This document shows positions 58,532 through 64,000 of a stretch of DNA of 64,000 nucleotides, in pieces; position 1 is the first letter of the stretch; the number at the start of each line of letters is the position of its first letter. A program made the position numbers and the translations under genes. The notes below the pieces were generated by a model. The model worked only from the letters and a program-made list of their open reading frames with translations. It did not search any database and was not told the origin of the DNA. Source of the stretch: Haemonchus contortus. Taxonomy: Eukaryota > Nematoda > Chromadorea > Rhabditida > Trichostrongylidae. The stretch lies in the NCBI GenBank assembly GCA_000469685.2, contig LS997564.1, forward strand, positions 38,598,448 to 38,662,447, in the 5' to 3' direction.

Positions 58532-59136
58532 ATGCTTCGCCCAACCATTCTGGTAGCAATTATCGGATCTGTGACCGTGAGTACATGTATAATATATTTT
58601 TCCTCGAAGGCGGCATGATCTAACAAAAACCAATGGAAAAATATGCTTTAAGAGCTGTAAGCCAACTACCACAACTACGGCTGCAGGAACTGAAACGGCT
58701 GAGACTACACTTGTATCTCTCATGAATTGGAACCAATCGGCTAATCAAGGCTTTCAACAAATGTATGAACGAGAAGTCAGTCATACATTTGGAAGGGAAC
58801 GATTCTGTTTCCCGTTCGGTATCCATTAAAGTGCTGACATTGATTCAGGCAACGCCGAAACTTTCGCTTACCGGAGACATAAAGAGTATACAAGCGGAGG
58901 ATGTGAATGGCTGGTACGCGCTTAAATATACCATCGCCAACACCACTTGCTCCGAGGTGCGATTTCTTCAGTCTACAGCACTGAATTAGTTTTATAAAAT
59001 TGTGCTTTGAGCACAGTTTACCGGTTTACTGGAAGCTTATAAGAGTACAAGATGATTGTAGGTGAAATCCACTGTGAACAGAAGCATCATCGGTAATGGA
59101 GAATATTTTCGAAACGCTACTACAACGTGCTCTTGA
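58532..59136 (+). CDS. Small secreted protein, family member E, 4 exons
   Basis: The family is unrecognised. Exons 58532-58576, 58653-58775, 58849-58956 and 59062-59136 give 116 aa with phase-0 junctions. Signal peptide MLRPTILVAIIGSVT is encoded by exon 1 alone. Exon 2 is SCKPTTTTTAAGTETAETTL, a Thr-rich, probably O-glycosylated linker, then MNWNQSANQGFQQMYERE. Exon 3 is ATPKLSLTGDIKSIQAED, then YALKYTIANTTCSE. Exon 4 begins VKSTV and ends TTTCS. Exons 1, 3 and 4 have exactly the lengths of gene B, and the three Cys are conserved. The Thr-rich linker replaces the Pro-rich one of B. Possible N-glycosylation sites are NQS, NTT and NAT. Divergent to D. Confidence 0.75.
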
Positions 59137-59163
59137 ATACTTGCTCGCTATGTTCTGTGGCTG

Positions 59164-59169
59164 AATAAA
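59164..59169 (+). terminator. Poly(A) signal of gene E
   Basis: AATAAACTCTGCA lies 28 nt after the stop, the same block as after gene B. Confidence 0.7.
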
Positions 59170-60171
59170 CTCTGCAGAAGAGAGCGGTTCTTCGCACCTC
59201 TGGGTTCTGATGATTTCAAAAGATCATTTAGCTCAGCTTTCTAGGAGGTACAACACTACTTTTGAGCAATGGATTGTTTTTTCGGCTTTCACATCGCAAA
59301 TCATTATAAATCAGTCATGCAACGCTGGCCAACCTGAATTGGACCTGCATGGGTTTGCATCCTGTCGAATGAATACTCTTGAATTACGAAAAAAACCAGC
59401 CATAATTCTCGAACTCACAACATAACATCAAAAATGCGACTTACAGAACTAACAATTCTTTCAAGATAATTTGCTGTTCCTTTTCCTGACTCTCACCTCG
59501 GATAATATTGCTTTCTTATATCACCTTGGAAGTTTTTGAAGTGTCCCCCTTTTATACTTTCCTAAAATTTCTGGCTTTGTAGTAGCTGCACGGAGCTTTG
59601 AAGAGTTGAATAGATGGATATGCTATTGATCTATTCCCTCCTTTGGACTTCTCTTTAACAAGTTTCCTAGACTGTTCCACTTATTTTTCTCAAGCTTATT
59701 AGGTTAGGTTTGACTTGACTTAGGTTACACCTATTAGGTGCAGGTGTCTGCGGCCGCACTGCCTAAGCTCCCGTCGCATCGGTGATGGTTCTGTGCGATT
59801 TGTGCAGAGATTTCGAGCGAACTAGCTGACGCTTGATTCCCTCTGTCATGCGGACCTGCTAGACTTTGCTGCCCGGGTCTCCTACGCTGCTTCCTATAAC
59901 CGCACTGTCTACGCAGCAACACGAAGATCTACGTGTCCCGTGTAAAGCTCCCTCCAAGCATGGGACTTGCGATCCAACTTCTTCTGCGCCTATCAATACG
60001 AGTAGCGTCTCAGGGTGGGATAGGAAGGTATGGAACGACAAGCATAGCACCAACAGACTAAGCACGCTGATTATGATATACTAGTTGGGCTGCGCACGCT
60101 AACGCATGCAAAACATCACGAAGTTGTCTATATTGGTTAGTTGGATCAATACTAACATCTGAAGAGACTGG
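59170..60171. other. Downstream flank of gene E
   Basis: 59164-59230 and 59515-59600 match the 3' flank of gene B (50861-50930 and 51438-51510). A 72-codon ORF at 59866 is not recognised. Confidence 0.5.
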
Positions 60172-60650
60172 GTGTGGTGCACTAGGAACGAATTGTCGCG
60201 CAGCGGTGAGAGGGACGTCGCGCGTAGGAATGTAGCAGAATGCGGCAGTAGGTAAGAAATACAGGAACAAAAGAACTAACAGTAAAATCATGCTTAGAAC
60301 AAGACCGCATATCGATTGAGCTCTATGAAGAATGTGGGTGTGCCTATTAGTGCGATTCTGGGTACGCGCGGCAAATTGCGCGGTTGGGGCACAAACTTGA
60401 AGTAGAATAGTTGGGTATCTTCAGCTGATCCTACTAACCCACTCTACTTCAATTTTGTGCTCCAATAGTAGGCGTCAGAGTCGTTCGAATTATCACGAAT
60501 TCCGCCGCGCACTTTGCCGCGCGCACCCAGAACCGCACGAATCGTGCGTCCCCCGAAGAACGCTAGAGCTGTCATAACGGCGAAACGAACGACCCGCGAC
60601 AGTTGCGTGCGGCGAATTGACTATACAAAACCGATCCTACTGCACTGGAT
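60172..60650. mobile_element. Half copy of the palindromic element with nested hairpin insertion
   Basis: 60172-60342 matches the left half of 42128-42645 (GTGTGGTGCACTAGGAACGA to TCTATGAAGAA), is broken by the hairpin at 60345-60557, and resumes (CGCTAGAGCTGTCATAACGG to ACCGATCCTACTGC) up to the palindrome centre. The right half is missing. Confidence 0.8.
60345..60557. mobile_element. GC-rich hairpin element, copy 2 (nested)
   Basis: Arms TGCGATTCTGGGTACGCGCG, CAAATTGCGCGG pair with CCGCGCACTTTGCCGCGCGC and CAGAACCGCACGAATCG. GAAGAA flanks both sides in the host repeat, consistent with a target duplication. Confidence 0.8.
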
Positions 60651-60679
60651 CTTCCCATATACATAGATTTATGATTTAT

Positions 60680-61040
60680 AACGTGCTGTCACCGAGTAAC
60701 GGTACAGAGCGGAATGTATCAGAGAGTATCCTCCGAATTCTGAAGAATTTCTGTAGAAAATACATTTTACTTCACGGCATATTATCATTTGAGTGCCCAG
60801 ATTTTCACCCGCCACATACACAACGCATGAAAAAGGGACTCTGGGCAAGAACGCGCGTCGGCTCCCGGGCAGCCTGGGGTCACGTGGTGCATTTTTGAAA
60901 TTGGCGCGCAAACAATATCGCGCTCCAATGCTAGAGGAACAGAAGGCAAATAACTGAAACCGCTACGCAGCCGCACGCGGGTGGCGGAGGATGCTCTCTG
61001 ATACATTCCGCTCTGTAGCACACTCGCTGTCACCCACGTT
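60680..61040. repeat. Foldback repeat, about 360 bp
   Basis: GCTGTCACCGAG..ACAGAGCGGAATGTATCAGA with GTATCCTCCG (60688-60736) recurs inverted at 60984-61032 (CGGAGGATGCTCTCTGATAC..CCGCTCTGTAGCACACTCGC). Confidence 0.75.
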
Positions 61041-61647
61041 CACATGCACTCAGTGGATTTCACGATTCTCATCGCGCCTACGTGATTTTTCGCAGACAAA
61101 CGCACAAACCGACATACAAACAGACACAGGACGCACAAAGTTAGCTCTTCGTATATAGACGAATGCTTATGAGACCAAGACGATGGAGTGGAAAGAAGTG
61201 GTGATCAAAAAAGTGCGGATAAATAGCGAGTAACTAAGTACTACTGAGGAAATACTACAACAAGTTATTCCACACAAATATATAAAATCATACATAACCT
61301 GCGAAATGTAGGATCCCTGCTCGAGCTACCAGATTGTCCGAGACCTCCAACCTCCGCCGGTACTTCGTCTTCCGACTGCGTTCACGTAGGCTGTGAGTTA
61401 AGCTCCAAGATGCTCGTATGGTTGGTTTATTGGCTCATCGGCACCAAAGATACTTAGAAGTAGTGTAGATACGGCGATGATAGGTGGAGTTGCGACTGGA
61501 GGCGAGGTAACGAACAGTGATGACACTAATGATGTAATAACTATGTGCCAGAGTCATCGTTATGTATGGCCACATGGCATCCTCTGGTTCGTTGCCGGTG
61601 ACTGTACCTTATTGTTGGGGTTGTACGGTACATTCACCTAATACTGG

Positions 61648-61858
61648 ATGGACGCGGCAAACTGCGCGGCGAAATTCGTGGTGATTTGAACGATCTGTTG
61701 AACATTTGAGCCTATCGTTGGGGAACAAATTCGAAGTAGGATAGATAAGTAGCATCAGCAGGCCCTACTTATCCATTCCACTAAGAACCTGGCCCCAATG
61801 ATAGACTCCGGGCTGGTTTAAATCCCCATGATTCGCCGCGCAATTTGCCGCGTTCCGT
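61648..61858. mobile_element. GC-rich hairpin element, copy 3
   Basis: ACGCGGCAAACTGCGCGGCG pairs with CGCCGCGCAATTTGCCGCGT. The centre has GAAGTAGGATAGATAAGTAG against CTACTTATCCATTCC. Confidence 0.8.
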
Positions 61859-64000
61859 CTCTCTATTGGCGGCACTACTGCACGCACTACACTGATGTCA
61901 CCTCAAAGTCCTTAAAAGGCACGACAGTTTGTACCGGAAAAGAGAAGCAGAAACGAATCCTTCAGAGAAGCACAGCTTTTTCCTCCACCAAAAAAATATA
62001 TGAATACATGGCCTAAGAACCTACATTGAGTATTCCAACCCTTGGAGATTCTACGTGAGCTCACAGCTCCGGACAAGGAGCTACCCTGTTGCACCCAATC
62101 GGTCATTCATTTTTTCGCTCAATTTGAGAAGTAACGCATCTCCTTCTTATTGTTCGCCCTGCAGTGTTCCCAAACTTTGGCCTCTCATTCTTGTTCTCAC
62201 AGTTAAACCATTCGAATTCCAACTCCTTTTATGCGTCGCAACTTATGTAATTGCACATCCGAGTACTTAATTTGCCTTTACAGTTGTTAGGATCCACTTT
62301 CGTCTAGAAATTGACCGGCTCTTCTCTTTTTTCCGTGACCCTCTATAGTTGCTGGTGCCATGTTGAGAACGTTTCAAGATGACAAGCTCATTTGTGGCGG
62401 GTTCAGAAAGGTCAACACAAGTGACAAATGTATCCTTTAGGAAATTGCTAAACATCAAACCTTCCATTCCTGGGTATTTTATCACTTCTATCGGTTACGG
62501 TAATGCGGGATAGAGCCATAGGGAGCCCTACTACGCCCATTCCATTGTCTGTGCATCGAATTACGTCTCAGTATTCGTATAGTCCGATGAAGTTTTCCAT
62601 GCCTCTCCTCCCTGCTCCGGAGTTGCCACCGGGCTCATTTCTGAGCATTCAAACCTCTGAATGTACATATGATGGCCATCCCAATTTACAACTTAGGACA
62701 TGCTTGCATGCGAACGCCCCTAGATCTGAAAGGGAGCCGAATACGTGAGCGCATTCTGGAATGTGACTGATTAGTGGAGGAAAAAGCTGTTTCTATTTCC
62801 TTAATACTTGGAAATGCATCTTAAAAACACTGCTTCTCATTAACTAGAAGCTTTGTCTCCGAAACGAGTGGAGTTGATTTTCAATTACATTACTAATCCC
62901 ATGATAGCAAAAAGTGATAATACAAGGTCATTCCCAAAATTGAAAAAAAAATTGTAAAATTATCTTGTGTAGAAATAGGAATCCGAAATCCGGATCTCTA
63001 ATGTAGCCATGAAATGGGCACGTCAGAAGTGCATGAGAACTCTGAACGAATGTCTGCATGGGCCGACAAACTTTCGAACATTTCTTGAACTAACTTTTCC
63101 AGAAAATACACTGAAAGGTCTTGTAATAAAGTCATATGAGCCGATCGAATCCCTTTTGGGATACCCAACTCTTTCAAATTCTGAATTCTTGGAGTTTTCT
63201 GAGCGTACATTCAGTTCGTTCTTGAGCTCGTGGGAAGCCGAAAGTGTGAAGGTCAAGAATGAACGGTTTTCGAGATCTCATCCAAAACTGTAAAAGCTAG
63301 ACCTCATGTATGAAATCCACATGAAAATTTGCTAATTTTGAAAGTTGGGGTGAGAACATTATCCGTGTGTTACGTTTGGAAATGCTTGAAAGATCCTCTA
63401 AAATTAGCAAAGTTATTAATTTTGTGTAAGCCTCACATATTATCGATATTATTGATTCTTTATTCTTTTCCTCTATTTTATTAATATCATGTATTAGAAC
63501 GTGTGGTTGTTCGTTCGTTCTTTGAAATTTCATGATCCAATAGAAATGTTTTCCCGCCTGTGAAATGGCTGTTTCCACGATTGGCATTCTGCCACAAAGA
63601 GCTCCATATTTGGAATCAGAATCATTCAGCAGCATTAAAGTACATGGAACCGTGATCAAAATTTCGGATTGGTATAGGAGGGGAGAGGAGGGGGGGGGGA
63701 TAAGGAAAACATCGCCCCCACTGAATCAAGGTATAGATTTGTTTCTGTGGAGGACTAAGGGAGAAAGCTGGTGGCGACAAACTTCATGAACGGCATTGAC
63801 GATAGATTAGAAGGTATAGGTGACCACGATGGTCAAGGAAATTTCGGTCGGGGTTTTATCTAAGGATTCAGGATTTCTATGTGCTTCCATTCAAAACTGC
63901 TTGGCTCAAACGATGACATTCCATCTCATTCCTACAAAGGAAATTTCAGCCGTAGATACTAATAATTGGAGTTTAGATGGTAATTTGTGATGGTTTCTGC
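61859..64000. other. No gene recognised at right end
   Basis: ORFs up to 120 codons on both strands. Overlapping ORFs at 62998-63293 on both strands compete and none has a motif. G-rich run at 63685-63700. Confidence 0.45.

Noticed and set aside
59866..60084. 72-codon Ser/Thr-rich ORF downstream of gene E
   Set aside because: No signal peptide and no similarity to the family seen; overlaps an antisense ORF of equal length.
62998..63293. Overlapping ORFs on both strands
   Set aside because: Neither has a motif or splice-linked partners; strand choice would be arbitrary.
1..64000. CRISPR arrays, bacterial-type operons or phage genes
   Set aside because: No regularly spaced short repeats or prokaryotic gene organisation; the coding style is that of an intron-rich animal.

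Overview
The window looks like nuclear DNA of a parasitic nematode, most likely a strongylid (hookworm-like) worm. Genes are intron-rich, with short exons, GT..AG introns and worm-style TTTTCAG acceptors. Start codons sit just after a 3' splice site with no upstream donor, as expected for spliced-leader trans-splicing. Recognisable proteins are animal orthologues, and the rest is dense with foldback elements and decayed retrotransposon sequence. The genus is inference from sequence style, not from a search.

Layout. 1-20.9 kb is gene-poor: a 1.74 kb foldback element with about 400-bp arms (1019-2759), an RTE-type reverse-transcriptase fossil (about 5300-5785, minus strand), a short terminal-inverted element (6246-6412), SINE-like tRNA-derived pieces and microsatellites. 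20.9-25.7 kb (+) holds an 11-exon CUE-domain gene, CUEDC1-like. From 40.3 kb down to 26.1 kb on the minus strand lie four genes in one direction: timeless (31 exons, modelled at 1215 aa), a WDR55 orthologue (10 exons, 393 aa), a short HIT zinc-finger protein of ZNHIT2 type (4 exons, 182 aa) and mitochondrial ribosomal protein bL21m (4 exons, 155 aa). The last three are separated by only 268 and 162 bp. Each start follows a trans-splice-type acceptor and one gap carries an AATAAA, so they are probably one operon. The genes serve replication-fork stability, ribosome biogenesis, R2TP/snRNP assembly and mitochondrial translation.

41-64 kb is repeat-rich but contains the most interesting structure: a family of small secreted proteins that I do not recognise. 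There are two well-formed plus-strand genes (50217-50831 and 58532-59136), a minus-strand relative (47774-46921), a decayed minus-strand relative (about 57168-56690) and a plus-strand pseudogene (from 53514) split by a nested transposon insertion. The arrangement is two divergent pairs with matching promoters and 3' flanks, so an ancestral divergent pair appears to have been duplicated as a segment. Foldback elements with TIRs beginning GGCTGCTTTCATAG have inserted into two family members. Other repeats include a 515-bp near-complete palindrome (42128-42645), a second copy of it carrying a nested hairpin insertion (about 60172-60650), three copies of a GC-rich hairpin element, and two hammerhead-ribozyme-like motifs, one enclosed by perfect 50-bp inverted repeats inside the bL21m gene.

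All exon models were built by hand from splice signals, reading-frame phase and remembered orthologue motifs. Phases close for every exon of timeless, WDR55, ZNHIT2-like, bL21m, CUEDC1-like and the two good secreted-protein genes.
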